From Methanococcoides burtonii DSM 6242 (GTDB lineage Archaea > Halobacteriota > Methanosarcinia > Methanosarcinales > Methanosarcinaceae), in assembly GCF_000013725.1 (NCBI RefSeq), contig NC_007955.1, positions 1,209,579 to 1,273,578 on the forward strand: a DNA stretch of 64,000 nt. Reading direction: 5' to 3'. Both the position numbers and the translations under genes were made by a program. Of this stretch, positions 35,429 through 44,472 are shown in pieces. The stretch's first letter is position 1; each line of letters opens with the position of its first letter. The notes under the pieces were generated by a model. That model was not told the DNA's origin and searched no databases. It was given only the letters and a program-made list of their open reading frames with translations.

Positions 35429-38254
35429 ATGTCCCTGAAAAATATAATCGTAAAAGGTGCTAAAGAGCACAATCTCAAGAATGTAGACGTTACATTCCCG
35501 CGTGATAAACTGATAGTCATAACCGGACTCAGCGGATCAGGAAAATCATCCCTTGCTTTTGATACCATCTATGCAGAAGGTCAGAGGCGATACGTGGAAT
35601 CATTGTCAGCTTATGCAAGGCAATTTCTAGGGCTCATGGAAAAACCGGATGTTGAATACATCGAAGGGCTTTCCCCTGCAATTTCTATAGAACAGAAAAC
35701 AACCAGCAAGAATCCGCGTTCCACGGTCGGTACTGTCACAGAGATATATGATTACCTGAGGTTGCTCTATGCAAGAATAGGAATACGACACTGCCCTAAA
35801 TGTGGCAAGGCTATCGAACCTCAAAGCGTTGACCAGATAGTCGATAGTATATTGAAGATAAAGGAAGGCTCTAAGATACATATCCTTGCACCTCTTGTGC
35901 GGGAACGTAAGGGGGAATACAAAAAATTGCTCGCCGAACTTCGTACAGAAGGGTTTGCACGTGCAAGGGTCGATGGCGAGATAATAGCCCTTGAGGATGC
36001 AGAGACAATTGGGCTGGGACGTTATAACAAACACAATATCGAAGCCGTAGTGGACAGGATCGTAATAAAGGACGACATTCGGGAAAGAGTGACAGATGCC
36101 GTTGAGACCGCACTGGAGAAAAGCGGTGGCACACTGGTAGTTCATGTGCTTGACAAAGAGGAAATGGTCTTCAGTGAAAATCTGGCATGCACCGATTGTG
36201 AAATTGGTTTTGAGGACATGGAGCCATCGGCATTCTCGTTCAACAGCCCCCAGGGAGCATGCGAGGAATGTCATGGCCTTGGAACCTCCATGGAGTTCGA
36301 TCCTGAACTTATCGTACCCGACACCACCCTTTCATTGCATGAAGGAGCCATCGAACATTGGGGCAAGAAAGATGGGTACTACATGCAGTCACTGGGATCC
36401 ATTGCGCAGCGCTATGGGTTCTCCATGGATGTGCCTTTTGAGGACCTTGCACCTGAGCACAAGGATATAATCTTTAACGGTGCCAGCGGGTTGATCGATT
36501 ATGTGCACATCGGTAAGAACGGCGGGATGTGGAAACACAAGGGTAAGTTCAATGGGGTCATCGCCAATATATCAAAGATATACAATAGCACAGAATCCGA
36601 GAATAGAAAAGATACCCTGAAAAAGTACATCACCACCAAACCCTGCACATCCTGCAATGGAGACAGGCTAAAACCCGCAAGTCTTGCAGTTACTATTAAT
36701 GAACAGAACATTCTCAAGGTCACCCGTATGTCCGTGGAGATTGCCCTATTGTTCTTCGAAGAACTTGAAACAAAGCTCACACCCCGCGAATATTCCATTG
36801 CGAGACTCATACTCAAGGAAATTAAGGCAAGACTGGGCTTCCTGATGGATGTGGGACTTGATTACCTTACCCTGAGCCGTTCAGCAGCCACCCTGTCGGG
36901 CGGAGAAGCCCAAAGGATAAGGCTTGCTACACAGATCGGCTCCAGCCTTATGGGTGTTCTGTACATTCTTGACGAGCCGAGTATCGGTCTGCATCAGAGA
37001 GATAATCTCAGGCTCATTAACACGTTAAAGCATCTGAGAGATATTGGAAATACCGTCATAGTGGTTGAGCATGATGAAGAGACCATCATGAACTGCGATC
37101 ATGTTGTTGACATGGGACCAGGGGCAGGCATACACGGTGGGGAGATAGTCGCAGAAGGAACTCCTGAAGAGATAATGGCCCATCCAGATTCACGTACCGG
37201 ACAATACATGAGTGGTAAACTGGAGATCGCCATACCGGAAAAAAGGCGTGAACCCACAGGGAAACTTGTTATTGTAGGGGCTTCACAGAACAATCTCAAG
37301 GGGATCGATGTAGATTTCCCGCTTGGAGTAATGACCTGTGTTACCGGAGTATCAGGTTCCGGAAAAAGTACGCTTATCAATGAGACATTGAACAAGGTCC
37401 TGTCACAGAAATTGAATCGTTCCCGCGAGAGACCGGGCAAATATAAGGATATAAAAGGTCTTGAACTGGTGGATAAGGTCATCACTATCGACCAGTCGCC
37501 AATAGGACGAACACCGCGCTCAAACCCCGCCACATATACCAATCTGTTCACACCCATACGAGAACTGTTCTCACAGACAAAGATGGCAAAGACACGTGGC
37601 TACAAGCCCGGAAGATTTAGCTTCAATGTTCGTGGCGGCAGATGTGAGACATGTTCAGGTGACGGGACCATAACGATCGAGATGCACTTTTTGCCTGACG
37701 TTTATGTGCCGTGTGAGGTATGTCACGGAAAACGGTACAACCATGAGACACTGGAAGTGAATTACAAGGACAAAAATATCGCTGATGTCCTTGATATGAC
37801 CGTTGAGGAAGCCCTGGGATTCTTTGAGAATGTACCGAAGATAAGGAATAAGCTACAAACCCTTTTCGATGTCGGCCTGGGATATATAAAACTGGGACAG
37901 TCTTCAACAACGTTATCTGGAGGAGAAGCCCAGCGTGTGAAGCTTGCGACCGAACTTAGTCGCCGTTCCACCGGAAAAACGGTATTTATCCTTGATGAAC
38001 CGACCACAGGACTTCATTTTGATGACGTGAACAAACTGCTTGACGTACTTCAAAGATTGGTGGAAACAGGAAATACCGTTATTGTGATCGAGCACAATCT
38101 CGATGTCATCAAGACCGCTGACTGGGTCATCGATCTTGGACCTGAAGGAGGGGAACGTGGTGGCAAAGTTATCGCAAAGGGAACGCCTGAGAAGGTCTCG
38201 AAGGTCAAAGGCTCTTATACAGGAGAGTTCCTGAAAAAAGCACTCAAGAAATAA
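35429..38254 (+). CDS. uvrA: Excinuclease ABC subunit A
   Basis: UvrA is the damage-sensing ATPase of bacterial-type nucleotide excision repair, acquired by many methanogens. The 941 residues contain two ABC cassettes. The first has Walker [15 protein letters not shown] (about residue 32) and signature [12 protein letters not shown]. The second has [13 protein letters not shown] (about residue 645) and [12 protein letters not shown]. Zinc motifs are CPKCGK, CTDC...CEEC, and CETCSGDG...[28 protein letters not shown] and the [12 protein letters not shown] block are family hallmarks. uvrB and uvrC are not in the window. The gene converges on fmdE, sharing a terminator hairpin. Confidence 0.98.
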   Translation: MSLKNIIVKGAKEHNLKNVDVTFPRDKLIVITGLSGSGKSSLAFDTIYAEGQRRYVESLSAYARQFLGLMEKPDVEYIEGLSPAISIEQKTTSKNPRSTVGTVTEIYDYLRLLYARIGIRHCPKCGKAIEPQSVDQIVDSILKIKEGSKIHILAPLVRERKGEYKKLLAELRTEGFARARVDGEIIALEDAETIGLGRYNKHNIEAVVDRIVIKDDIRERVTDAVETALEKSGGTLVVHVLDKEEMVFSENLACTDCEIGFEDMEPSAFSFNSPQGACEECHGLGTSMEFDPELIVPDTTLSLHEGAIEHWGKKDGYYMQSLGSIAQRYGFSMDVPFEDLAPEHKDIIFNGASGLIDYVHIGKNGGMWKHKGKFNGVIANISKIYNSTESENRKDTLKKYITTKPCTSCNGDRLKPASLAVTINEQNILKVTRMSVEIALLFFEELETKLTPREYSIARLILKEIKARLGFLMDVGLDYLTLSRSAATLSGGEAQRIRLATQIGSSLMGVLYILDEPSIGLHQRDNLRLINTLKHLRDIGNTVIVVEHDEETIMNCDHVVDMGPGAGIHGGEIVAEGTPEEIMAHPDSRTGQYMSGKLEIAIPEKRREPTGKLVIVGASQNNLKGIDVDFPLGVMTCVTGVSGSGKSTLINETLNKVLSQKLNRSRERPGKYKDIKGLELVDKVITIDQSPIGRTPRSNPATYTNLFTPIRELFSQTKMAKTRGYKPGRFSFNVRGGRCETCSGDGTITIEMHFLPDVYVPCEVCHGKRYNHETLEVNYKDKNIADVLDMTVEEALGFFENVPKIRNKLQTLFDVGLGYIKLGQSSTTLSGGEAQRVKLATELSRRSTGKTVFILDEPTTGLHFDDVNKLLDVLQRLVETGNTVIVIEHNLDVIKTADWVIDLGPEGGERGGKVIAKGTPEKVSKVKGSYTGEFLKKALKK

Positions 38255-38284
38255 TGAGAAAAATGAAAGGAATGAAGTTTAATT

Positions 38285-38310
38285 GATATCTGACCCACAG
38301 GTCAGATATC
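38285..38310. terminator. Bidirectional terminator hairpin between uvrA and the FmdE-like gene
   Basis: A perfect 11-base inverted repeat, gatatctgacc (38285-38295) and ggtcagatatc (38300-38310), with a four-base loop. It lies 30 bases after the uvrA stop and overlaps the stop codon and last two codons of the convergent fmdE-like gene (TGA at 38302-38304). Confidence 0.7.
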
Positions 38311-38886
38311 ATGTCCTTCAAAGCATGAAAGGCAGACAATCTTACCTTCCTTTACACGCAGACGTGTTTCCATGGCTTCCTCGCCACATTCCGCGCATGC
38401 TATGGAACGATAGACCATTGCTTTTTCCGGCGGTTCTGTTTCAACGTTCGTAACGGTGAACAAATCCTCATCTGGAATGTCGAGGATGGCATAGGCATTC
38501 TCAGCATGTCTTTTTCTGAACTCCTCAAGCTCCTCAGCGGTGGCAGTTCCATTTCTTACCTTTGGGAAAAGTTCATTGTACTTTTCATCGTTGCTCCGTT
38601 TACGGGGATTTACGGATATTCGCAGAGCATTGCGGTCTCCTCTCTTGAAGAAAGTGTAGACGTGCTTGCCAAGGTCTTTAAAGACAAGATTGCCCTTTCC
38701 AAATGTGCAACCATTGATGACCTGTATAGCATCGACAGAGCATGATTTGTTCTCTACGACAACTACTAATTCTTCATCCTCTGAACGGTCCTTGAACTGC
38801 TCAGCAGCATAGGTGCCTATTCTGTAACCGATAACCAGTCCCGGACAAAGGTGACCGTGAAACTCTATTGCGTCTTTCAGATCCAT
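38302..38886 (-). CDS. FmdE-family protein with zinc ribbon
   Basis: The 194-residue protein belongs to the FmdE (formylmethanofuran dehydrogenase subunit E) family. IEFHGHLCPGLVIGYRIG at residues 7-24 supplies the conserved His/Cys metal site. NKSCSVDAIQVINGCTFGKG is the second cysteine block. The C-terminus is a zinc ribbon (IACAECGEEAME, then IVCLSCFEGHD). FmdE co-purifies with formylmethanofuran dehydrogenase, but its exact role is unsettled. Many FmdE-like proteins are encoded apart from fmd/fwd operons, as here. It starts nine bases after purB on the same strand, so the two are probably co-transcribed. Confidence 0.85.
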   Translation of the reverse strand: MDLKDAIEFHGHLCPGLVIGYRIGTYAAEQFKDRSEDEELVVVVENKSCSVDAIQVINGCTFGKGNLVFKDLGKHVYTFFKRGDRNALRISVNPRKRSNDEKYNELFPKVRNGTATAEELEEFRKRHAENAYAILDIPDEDLFTVTNVETEPPEKAMVYRSIACAECGEEAMETRLRVKEGKIVCLSCFEGHDI

Positions 38887-38895
38887 TGTACCACC

Positions 38896-40236
38896 TTATA
38901 ACTGAGCCCTGAGCTTTGCCACAACGTTCTCGACCTGAGCTACTGCGGTACCGATGTACATGTCAGGATCAAGAAGATCGTTGATCTCAGATTCGTTCAA
39001 ATACTTTGTAACGTCCGGTCTGCTGAGGAGGACATCCTTGAGATGCTTTCCTGATTCGTGGGCTTCCATTGCGGAACTGCGCACGATCTCATGAGCTTCC
39101 TGCCTGCCAACACCGCGTTTTGCCAGATCGATCATGATAGCTTCACCCATGTTAAGACCACGTAAGAGATCGAGGTTCTTGCGGATGTTCTCAGGATAGA
39201 ATCTCAGATTCTCTATAACGCCTATTGCGAGCTTTAAGAGATGGTCTGTAAGGACACAGCTTTCAGGGAAAACTATCCTTTCGCAGGAGGAGTTAGTGAG
39301 GTCACGTTCATCCCAGAGGGTGTTGTTCAGAAGTTCCGGCTCGACCATTGAACGAACGATACGTGCTAGACCACTTATCTGTTCTGATTTGATAGGGTTC
39401 CTCTTGTGAGGCATTGTGGATGAACCTACCTGGTTCTTGCGGAAGCTTTCCTCCACTTCTGCGATCTCGCTTCTCTGGAGGGTGCGTATCTCCACAGCGA
39501 TCTTGTCAAGGGTGGTTACTGTGTTTGCCATCCACATGACGAATTCTGCGTGGCGGTCACGCTGGATGATCTGATTTGAAACATCAACACTGCCAAGACC
39601 GAGATATTCCATTGCGTGTGCCTGGATCTCGATACCATCTTTACCGAATGCTGCCTGTGTACCCACAGCGCCTGTCATCTGACCTACCAGAAGGCGTGGT
39701 GTAAGCTGTGCTAAGCGTTCGAGGTGCCTTGCGACCTCACTTGCCCAGATAGCAAACCTCAGGCCGTATGTGGTCGGCACACCGATCTGACCGTGTGTCC
39801 TGCCGGCACAGACAGTGTTCTTGTGCTCTTCCGCTTTTGTGAGCAGTACATCAAGAAGTGTTCTTGTCTTTTCCTCAAGGATAGCAACAGCATCCATCAT
39901 CTGAAGAGCAGTAGCTGTGTCCAGGATGTCGTTGGAAGTTGCACCAAAGTGTACCCACTTGGCAGCATCATCTGTACATTGCTCAGAAATAGCAATAACA
40001 ATGGCCATCATGTCATGGTGGATCTCATCCTCGATCTCAGCAACTCTCTCGATCTTTACATGAGCTATGCTTTTCTCGATCTCTGCTGCAGCTTCAGCAG
40101 GCACCATACCGATCTTTGCTTCGGCATTTGAGAGTGCTGCTTCGGTCTTTAAGAGCTTTTCAAGACGGTTTGCCTCGCTCCAGACATATTTCATTTCGTC
40201 AGTACCGTAACGGTATTCGATAGGATGGATTGCCAT
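38896..40236 (-). CDS. purB: Adenylosuccinate lyase
   Basis: PurB acts twice in purine synthesis, releasing fumarate from SAICAR and from adenylosuccinate. The 446-residue protein carries the fumarase-superfamily signature SSTMPHKRNPIKSEQISG, in which the serine is catalytic. AGRTHGQIGVPTTYGLRFA and the HFGATSNDILDTATAL block hold the catalytic histidines. The N-terminus (YRYGTDEMKYVWSEANR) is typical. It is read away from the small regulator gene at 40318, with an 81-base gap, and is followed at nine bases by the FmdE-like gene. Confidence 0.96.
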   Translation of the reverse strand: MAIHPIEYRYGTDEMKYVWSEANRLEKLLKTEAALSNAEAKIGMVPAEAAAEIEKSIAHVKIERVAEIEDEIHHDMMAIVIAISEQCTDDAAKWVHFGATSNDILDTATALQMMDAVAILEEKTRTLLDVLLTKAEEHKNTVCAGRTHGQIGVPTTYGLRFAIWASEVARHLERLAQLTPRLLVGQMTGAVGTQAAFGKDGIEIQAHAMEYLGLGSVDVSNQIIQRDRHAEFVMWMANTVTTLDKIAVEIRTLQRSEIAEVEESFRKNQVGSSTMPHKRNPIKSEQISGLARIVRSMVEPELLNNTLWDERDLTNSSCERIVFPESCVLTDHLLKLAIGVIENLRFYPENIRKNLDLLRGLNMGEAIMIDLAKRGVGRQEAHEIVRSSAMEAHESGKHLKDVLLSRPDVTKYLNESEINDLLDPDMYIGTAVAQVENVVAKLRAQL

Positions 40237-40317
40237 GTCTTTTGGTCTCCTTTGATGTGGAATTGATTTACTAATGAACTATAGTGGGTAAATAAACAAC
40301 AAACCCATAAATAGACT

Positions 40318-40845
40318 TTGTTTGTCAAGTTTGAAGCCCAGGAAGATAATCATTTCAGAGCCTTGAAGGTCCTTGCATACATCGGATTACAATCCGAAGG
40401 AAGTGCAGACTTCCAGGACATATTAGATAACCTTGACATTCAAAAAAGTACACTCTGGCGTTATATCAGTTCTTTAAGAGAACAAGGATTGATTGACATT
40501 AGCAGAAGCTACCATACTTGTGTATTCTTCAAGAAACGTTCAGTATGGGAACAACTCCGGGACCCATTGCTTGCAATAGTCACAGCTCTGGATATAGGTC
40601 TTAAGAAGATCAATGGAGAGTATTTCATTGATTCCGGTATGATTCGCCGTTATCGTGACAGGACGAAAAACCTGAAACCGATAAAGAAAAAGGAATCAAG
40701 AAATCCAAAGTTTGAAAAGATAGTCGTTGAGACCATCCGAGAAGCTGAACAGCTTAACAAGGAGTTCAAGGAGCTTGGAATTAACAAGCGTGCTTCTGTT
40801 CTGTCTACTCACAATACTATGAGGTATAGTCGGGTGATTGGGTGA
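40318..40845 (+). CDS. Winged-helix regulator with TTG start
   Basis: A 175-residue protein with an N-terminal IclR/MarR-like helix-turn-helix: FQDILDNLDIQKSTLWRYIS, then SLREQGLIDISRSY. The basic middle (RRYRDRTKNLKPIKKKE) and C-terminal helices are not recognised. A stop lies two codons upstream in frame and the only usable start is TTG 40318. A TATA-like taaataaac about 25 bases before it would make the mRNA leaderless. It diverges from purB across 81 bases, so it may regulate itself or purB-fmdE; that is inference. Confidence 0.65.
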   Translation: MFVKFEAQEDNHFRALKVLAYIGLQSEGSADFQDILDNLDIQKSTLWRYISSLREQGLIDISRSYHTCVFFKKRSVWEQLRDPLLAIVTALDIGLKKINGEYFIDSGMIRRYRDRTKNLKPIKKKESRNPKFEKIVVETIREAEQLNKEFKELGINKRASVLSTHNTMRYSRVIG

Positions 40846-41000
40846 GCGGTAGCTATCGAAAAGCGGTGAATTAAGTTTGACATTCTTGAATGAAATGTAA
40901 AACTTAGGAATGAGCTGATTTATAAATTACTTTCAACAAGCTCATCATAACTATATATATCAAGCAGAAATACTAATTACTATGAAGACGAGTGAAGCCC

Positions 41001-41855
41001 ATGATTACCCATAAACAAAGAGCACTTCTATCTGTAATAGATCGATTAAATGAAAGAGGCAATGCCACGAAGTTTATGATTGTCAAAAATCTGTTTTTAC
41101 TATCAGTTGAAGAAAATATAGGTAAAGTAATAAAATTCTATCATTTTTTCCCTTATCATTACGGACCTTTTTCAAATGCATACTATGCAGATATAACAAA
41201 ACTTCAAAGTGATGGATTAATTATAGAAAATGATCATCACTTAGAGTTAACTGAAAAAGGAAAAGACGTATCAACAAAAACTGAACGGAAAGCGATATTT
41301 CGAATTAGGAGAGTTGCTAATAAATTTAGTTCTGATAAACAAATTCGTGAATATGTATATGAAAAATATCCAGAATTCACCGTGAAAAGTAAGCTGGTTG
41401 ATAACAAAGAAAAGCAGTTGATTCCGGGCTTGTTTTCAATTGGTTACGAAGGAAGGGACATTGATCAATTTCTTAATTTGTTAATTCAAAATAACATAAA
41501 TATTCTTGCTGATGTCAGAAAAAATCCTTTTAGCATGAAGTTTAGCTTTACAAAAAAGAAATTAAGTACCTATCTTGAAAAAATAGGTATACAGTACATT
41601 CATATTCCAGATTTGGGCATAGAAAGTGATGATCGAAAAGAATTAAATTCTATGACAGACTACCAAAATTTATTTAAAGAATATGCTGATTCAACACTTA
41701 AAAGAAATAAAGAACACCTTGATTATATTTATGAATTGAGCCAAAGCAATAGAGTTGCTATGATGTGCTTTGAAGCTGATATAGATATGTGTCATAGAGG
41801 TGTTATTGCAAAATCAATTGCAAATAGTAAAGGGATAGAGGTCGTAGATATTTGA
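41001..41855 (+). CDS. DUF488 protein with N-terminal winged-helix (SocA/Panacea-like) domain
   Basis: The 284-residue fusion has two domains. Residues about 1-100 look like a winged helix of the DUF4065/SocA kind: KFMIVKNLFLLS, then YHFFPYHYGPFSNAYYADIT and KLQSDGLIIEN. Residues about 145-284 are DUF488: PGLFSIGYEGRDIDQFLNLL, LADVRKNPFSMKFSFTK, and MMCFEADIDMCHRGVIAKS with the conserved Cys-His-Arg. DUF488 biochemistry is unknown. A TATA box (actatatatatc, about 40950) precedes it; GTG 40992 is an alternative start. The gene is much richer in A+T than purB or uvrA and overlaps the next gene by four bases. Confidence 0.75.
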   Translation: MITHKQRALLSVIDRLNERGNATKFMIVKNLFLLSVEENIGKVIKFYHFFPYHYGPFSNAYYADITKLQSDGLIIENDHHLELTEKGKDVSTKTERKAIFRIRRVANKFSSDKQIREYVYEKYPEFTVKSKLVDNKEKQLIPGLFSIGYEGRDIDQFLNLLIQNNINILADVRKNPFSMKFSFTKKKLSTYLEKIGIQYIHIPDLGIESDDRKELNSMTDYQNLFKEYADSTLKRNKEHLDYIYELSQSNRVAMMCFEADIDMCHRGVIAKSIANSKGIEVVDI

Positions 41856-42613
41856 ACCCAAATACAATTGAGCAAGTTCTGGTTTTAGTTCGCGCAACTC
41901 CAGAAAAAAGTAAAAGATATGGACATACTGTTTGTGTTGCAGGTGTAAATCAAAACAATGAGCTACGCAGATTATATCCTTTTAGATTTAATTATGGGGA
42001 TCGCTTGATTAAATTCAAAAAGAAAGATGTAATTGAAGTTAATATTACCAATCCCGATAGCGATATGAGAAGGGAGAGCAGGAAAGCTTCCAGTCACAAA
42101 AATTTATTTTCTCCTCTTAATGACGAAGAAGTCTTAGATCGAATTGCCCCACTCATCTCATCAATTGAAAAATTGAATGTCGAGGATGCAAGTTTAGGCA
42201 TTGTACGACCAATTATAGAAGACGTTGAAGTCATAATTAATAGCACAGATATTATGGATAAACAAGCATTTTTTACTCAGGCAGGAGAGTATTCCGCTCA
42301 AGGTAGAGAAAGAGTAAAGATGCCTGTTGAGGTGCGATATCTATTCAAATGTGAAGGAGAAACAACTTGCAACGGTCATAAAATAATAGTTCTTGATTGG
42401 GAAATAAATGAATTAGTGCGAAATATTATGCAAAAAGATAAAGATCCTAAATCAATTAAAGAAAAAATTAGGTACAAGATGATTGATTATATGGCAAAAA
42501 AAGAGCTTTATCTTATACTAGGAACTCATTTTCAATACAAAACTTGGATGATTATTGGTATTTTTTATCCAGACAAAATTGATAAATCACAAAAAAAACT
42601 TTTTGAATTCTGA
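41852..42613 (+). CDS. Unknown protein translationally coupled to the DUF488 gene
   Basis: A 253-residue protein that starts with TTG inside the stop of the DUF488 gene (TTGA overlap). The N-terminal half is beta-rich: QVLVLVRATPEKSKRYGHTV, then CVAGVNQNNELRRLYPFRF and LIKFKKKDVIEVNIT. The C-terminal half has VEVRYLFKCEGETTCNGHKI followed by IVLDWEINELVRNI. It may be one of the dual-OB-fold proteins found beside DUF488 in other prokaryotes, but I recall this only loosely and give it low weight. It has no membrane segment or signal peptide. It shares its high A+T content with the partner, so the pair was probably acquired as a unit. Confidence 0.6.
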   Translation: MNPNTIEQVLVLVRATPEKSKRYGHTVCVAGVNQNNELRRLYPFRFNYGDRLIKFKKKDVIEVNITNPDSDMRRESRKASSHKNLFSPLNDEEVLDRIAPLISSIEKLNVEDASLGIVRPIIEDVEVIINSTDIMDKQAFFTQAGEYSAQGRERVKMPVEVRYLFKCEGETTCNGHKIIVLDWEINELVRNIMQKDKDPKSIKEKIRYKMIDYMAKKELYLILGTHFQYKTWMIIGIFYPDKIDKSQKKLFEF

Positions 42614-42653
42614 AACGTAAAAAAGACATTGTGCAATATGTGGGAGATATAAA

Positions 42654-42836
42654 ATGGATGAAGAACGCATGAGATCATTAAAAGGTGAATGGAAGTGTGT
42701 ACACTCACAAAACGAATGGTGTACATTTGATCGGATGACTGAGAACGGTCATATCTGTTTGTCAGGTAAACCATGCAATGGATATGAGGATGGGGATTCC
42801 TGCTCATTCAAAGAAACGGTCGAAGATCTTAGATAA
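42654..42836 (+). CDS. Small cysteine-rich protein, 60 residues
   Basis: A short protein with five cysteines in a zinc-finger-like pattern: WKCVHSQNEWCTF, HICLSGKPCNG and DSCSFKE. A gggag ribosome site lies nine bases before the ATG, which supports real translation. It follows the unknown partner gene by 40 bases on the same strand and may belong to that transcript. The fold and function are unknown; metal binding is inferred from the cysteines. Confidence 0.55.
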   Translation: MDEERMRSLKGEWKCVHSQNEWCTFDRMTENGHICLSGKPCNGYEDGDSCSFKETVEDLR

Positions 42837-43153
42837 ATCCTGTCATATTAATAAAACAACAACATTTTTTACCCCGTTCCCTTAGGTACACTCTTAAGGA
42901 CTATGTCTCACTATTGAGACATTCAGCTCGAACATGCTCGAAATTGACTTTCAAAAACTCCAAGAGAAATCGAGATTAATCATATTTTCCCCTCTAAAAA
43001 TGATAAAACTTTGACTCTCATGCACATGTGAGAGAGGTTGGAAATATGGTCTGCGGTTTGAACTGGAAGTCCTCTACCATCTTTGAGCTTACAACATCCT
43101 CATCCTGGGTATCATTGTCCCCGGTTACAGGAGCTTCATCTACTGGTGGCACT
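42837..43153. other. Intergenic region, 317 bases
   Basis: Contains a small hairpin (gtctca ctat tgagac, about 42906-42921). On the minus strand it has an open stretch rich in Asp, Val and Pro (APVTGDNDTQDEDVVSSKM, about 43018-43170) that may be the out-of-frame tail of the integrase relic. No complete gene. Confidence 0.3.
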
Positions 43154-43372
43154 TTATATTCTGGAGCCATATCCTCCAGAGGACGCTCTTGAATGCCTGA
43201 AAAGATGTGGATGAATCCTCTTATTAATACCTGGACTTTTAGCCAATCTTCTAAGGATCATAAGGCAGCCCATATATTGCATGTGTTGCCCTTTTTTGAT
43301 ATTGCCTTTATTCACACACATAACTATCTGAATCGCCCCTGTGTGGATGTATTTCCAACCAGGCGGCAACAT
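43154..43372 (-). pseudogene. Tyrosine recombinase (integrase) remnant
   Basis: The frame encodes RRLAKSPGINKRIHPHLFRH followed by SRA. This is the conserved box of archaeal phage-type integrases with the His and Arg of the catalytic set (HPHLFRHSRA). The usual continuation with the tyrosine nucleophile is missing; the frame runs into SSGGYGSRI and stops. No N-terminal core-binding domain is present. This is a fossil of an integrated element, beside the AT-rich DUF488 block and 600 bases from tRNA-Arg. Confidence 0.6.
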
Positions 43373-43534
43373 AAGGACAACTCGAGATAATGTGTATTCT
43401 TCTCATTCCAGTTTTGCCATATAACTGGATAATACCGCCAACTTAACAATATGATGCCAATAATCTGTGAAAAAATAAAGGGAATGTTTATCTACTGATA
43501 GGGAACATAATTATTTAGTGTAGGGGGAAAAATT

Positions 43535-43942
43535 GTGGAAAAATTACATGTGTTCTTTAAGAAACTTGACAGGAATGAGTTTACAAGTCAGGACATAGAC
43601 CTACTTGTTAAACAGATGACAGATGATGCGAAACAGGGGATCATTGCACTGACAAAGGAAGACAGGCAATGGTTTGAAACCTATGCGTTCGGATTACAGC
43701 AATTTGAAGTGCTTTGCAGTAAAGACTCGTCTAAAATGAGAGCAGGGGACTGGAGACAGGCAGTGGATGATTTTAGCAAAGTCCGGTTCTTTGTGGATGA
43801 TATGGAAGAGAAGAAGCTCGTCAAAAATGTATTCTGGAATGTAGAAGGAATAGTTACATTCGATATCCCTGATAACGCAGGATACAGGAACTTCATTTAT
43901 TGCAGGATCAAAAGTTATCTTGAAAAACTTTATAGAAAATAA
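43535..43942 (+). CDS. Conserved-looking protein of unknown function, 135 residues
   Basis: Starts at GTG 43535 with a GGGGGA ribosome site seven bases before. The sequence is soluble and largely helical (RNEFTSQDIDLLVKQMTDD, EDRQWFETYAFGLQQFEVL). It has an acidic middle and a C-terminal beta/helix unit (GIVTFDIPDNAGYRNFIYCR). I recognise no domain. It ends 23 bases before the 3' end of the convergent tRNA-Arg gene. Codon use resembles the core genes more than the AT-rich block to the left. Confidence 0.6.
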   Translation: MEKLHVFFKKLDRNEFTSQDIDLLVKQMTDDAKQGIIALTKEDRQWFETYAFGLQQFEVLCSKDSSKMRAGDWRQAVDDFSKVRFFVDDMEEKKLVKNVFWNVEGIVTFDIPDNAGYRNFIYCRIKSYLEKLYRK

Positions 43943-43965
43943 TTCCAGATGCTAAAAAGAGTCCG

Positions 43966-44040
43966 TGGCGGGCCCGCCGGGAATCGAACCCGGGTTCTAA
44001 GCTCCGGAGGCTAAAATGATATCCACTACACTACGAGCCC
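43966..44040 (-). tRNA. tRNA-Arg (anticodon CCG)
   Basis: On the minus strand the gene begins gggctcgtagtgtagtgg and ends with an encoded CCA. The acceptor stem gggctcg pairs with cgggccc (one G-T pair). The T arm ccggg-ttcgatt-cccgg is intact. The anticodon loop is ctccgga, so the anticodon is CCG and the codon read is CGG. The anticodon stem has one T-T mismatch. Integrase genes of archaeal elements often target such tRNA genes, and an integrase relic lies 600 bases away, but no attachment-site duplicate was found by eye. Confidence 0.9.
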
Positions 44041-44472
44041 ATTAAATGAATTTGGATTGCTTTGAATAATAATATTCGGATACAAGATCAACACCATATT
44101 GACATCCGATCAACAAAATGCTTATAATTCCGAACATAATCACTACATGTAAAATTAACTATATTAAATAATAGGTTTAGATAAGGGTCAAAGCAAAAAT
44201 ATCAATGAACTTTGAATTTATTGATTCTCCACTACAACCAATTGGATAAATTCCAAAATATGGCCACCGGAATTTGATCATAAACTAAAATTAAGAGTAA
44301 TGTATCCACCTAACAGTATCTCATTGACATAAAATAAGTATTAAAAACATATTAATATAGAATTGTATTAATTAAATGTAGTCGATGAAAAACAGTTAAA
44401 GGTACTTATATTAAGATTTGCATATAGTGCTAATAAATAATCATAAGTGAAAGCAACATAGCGGTATCAAAT
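44041..44472. other. Intergenic region, 432 bases
   Basis: AT-rich DNA containing the promoters of the leftward tRNA gene and the rightward kinase gene (TATA-like attaatatagaattgtatt near 44350-44370). There is no open frame, repeat or RNA gene that I can recognise. Confidence 0.4.
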
